From Cucumis sativus (lineage: Eukaryota > Streptophyta > Magnoliopsida > Cucurbitales > Cucurbitaceae): a stretch of DNA of 64,000 bases. Position 1 is the first letter of the stretch. Every line of letters begins with the position of its first letter. The translations under genes were made by a program, and so were the position numbers. Where the stretch lies: the NCBI RefSeq assembly GCF_000004075.3, contig NC_026660.2:5518001-5582000 (forward strand), in the 5' to 3' direction. Shown piece after piece: positions 56,690 to 64,000 of this stretch. Under the pieces are notes generated by a model. That model made no database searches, was not told the origin of the DNA, and worked only from the letters and a program-made list of their open reading frames with translations.

Positions 56690-57923
56690 TGGAATAGAAA
56701 GGAAGAATCAGATACTAAGTTCTTGAAAGGGATCTTGTCAAACGATATTGAAGAGCGAATGAATTAGGGCTAAGAGAGAGGAATTGAGGTTGAAGAAAAA
56801 AGAAATCTCATAGACACAACTTTCCTTATTTAAAGATAGGGTTAGGTTTTCCAGAGGGAAATAGAAATTAGGAATGAAATTTTTGGGGAACGGTTTGGTT
56901 GTTAAGGAAGGTTGTAAAATTACCATTTCAGACCCGCTTCGTTTAATGCAACTTTTTACTTCAACGGCGTGATGAAGGGCTAGAGCGTAATCTGCCACCG
57001 AAAATTAAAATAAAACGTTGGTTTTTTATGGATATTTGTGAAAAGTTTATGAACGTTTTATTATTTTCTTACATTAGGGAAATCTTGTTTTTTTTTTTTT
57101 TTTTTTTGTATTTTCTATAGATTTTTCCACGAAAATATCAATTTATCTTTTATATTAAACTTAAAAATATGGATGAAAATATGAAAATGTCAATAGAAAT
57201 TTAATATTATGGGCTTAGCTTAGGTTTCAATTTCTCGAGTAAAAAAATCATGTTTTTCTCATTAATATAAAATCTATACCTTTTTAACCATTTTTTTTTT
57301 TAATTTTCACCAACCTTTTATAGTGGTTAAGCAAATACTTTTAATTTCGTTCTCAATTTTTTAACCTAAAGCAACGAGTCTCACTCTTTGTTCATTGTTC
57401 ATTAGAAAATCAGAAACGTACCTACATAAGTAAAAGAATCACGGTTAAAGATTAAGGACAACACATTACTAAGACCACCCAGGTTAAAATAACAACTTTT
57501 CAAGGAATTACTACTACCCTCCCTTAAGAATTGGATGTTCAAAATGTTCAGATCAATGACATATAATGCATACAATAAATGAGAGAGAAAGAAGAGCTGA
57601 TGTACTAAAACAAATAGAATAAATTATCTGCTTCTTCAGGAACATCAATATGCACTCTCACTAACAACAGGATGTACAATTGACTATATGTGTAAAAAGC
57701 TGAACTGAACAAACCCAGGTTTGTATAAATCAAATCCCATAAGTTAAAAAGAAGAAAATAGAAGGGTAACCGTAATCTAACTCCTTAATCCTTCCTTACC
57801 AGTAATAGCCACTTTTCATCTATGACACGAACCGATGCAGAAGCTATGTACATGATTTAATGCTTGAGATCGAACTCGGTGAAGAATTCATGTTAAGATC
57901 AAACCAACATCAATCTTTGACAG
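56690..57923. other. FPA upstream region and DUF936 gene 3' flank
   Basis: 56690-57000 should hold the FPA leader and promoter. A run of about 20 T occurs near 57088-57108. The remainder is AT-rich and includes the 3' UTR of the DUF936 gene. No other gene recognised. Confidence 0.45.

Positions 57924-64000
<6,077 letters not shown>

Overview
This window is nuclear DNA from a flowering plant. Genes are spliced with GT-AG introns, the DNA is AT-rich (coding exons clearly less so), and every recognisable protein is a plant family member. The amaranthin-type lectin fused to an aerolysin-like domain, the LRR receptor-like protein pair and the repeat types suggest a eudicot, most likely Cucurbitaceae (Cucumis or a relative). 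That assignment is inference.

Layout, left to right. (1) 1-300 (-): the 5' end of a gene for a probable chloroplast protein, running off the left edge, with a telo-box upstream. (2) 1326-2839 (+): a two-exon GPI-anchored CAP/SCP-like protein. (3) 3220-6081 (-): ALG8, an ER glucosyltransferase. (4) 6082-11188: about 5 kb of AT-rich DNA with no gene seen. (5) 11189-14349 (+): a four-exon cytosolic fructokinase. (6) 15649-17103 (-): a single-exon amaranthin lectin/aerolysin-like protein. (7) 18292-22295: a complete-ended non-autonomous CACTA transposon with 3-bp target duplication and a scrap of a Trithorax-type SET exon. (8) 22993-26060 (+) and 33136-36657 (+): two LRR receptor-like proteins of one tandem family, flanking (9) a vacuolar zinc transporter MTP1 on the minus strand (26724-27971), whose 5' UTR intron of about 2.7 kb is full of repeats. 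(10) 37910-40007 (-): a BBX24/STO-like double B-box factor. (11) 42129-42944 (+): a rhomboid-like RBL13 protein. (12) 42945-48101: gene-free DNA with small duplications and a likely MITE. (13) 48102-56689 (-): FPA, a three-RRM plus SPOC flowering-time RNA-processing factor with LINE debris in its introns. (14) 57924-62565 (-): a DUF936 family protein.

The genes do not form a pathway; this is ordinary mixed plant gene space. The parts most worth a second look are the CACTA element with its palindromic sub-terminal array and captured SET fragment, the one-base frameshift that removes the cytoplasmic tail of the first receptor-like protein, the LINE remnants spread through the introns of FPA and MTP1, and the fructokinase intron 1 G-box cluster. 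I saw no LTR retroelement, viral relic, CRISPR array, rRNA or tRNA gene that I could support. Exon boundaries were placed by eye from GT-AG signals, reading frame and paralog or family comparison; UTR limits are only approximate.
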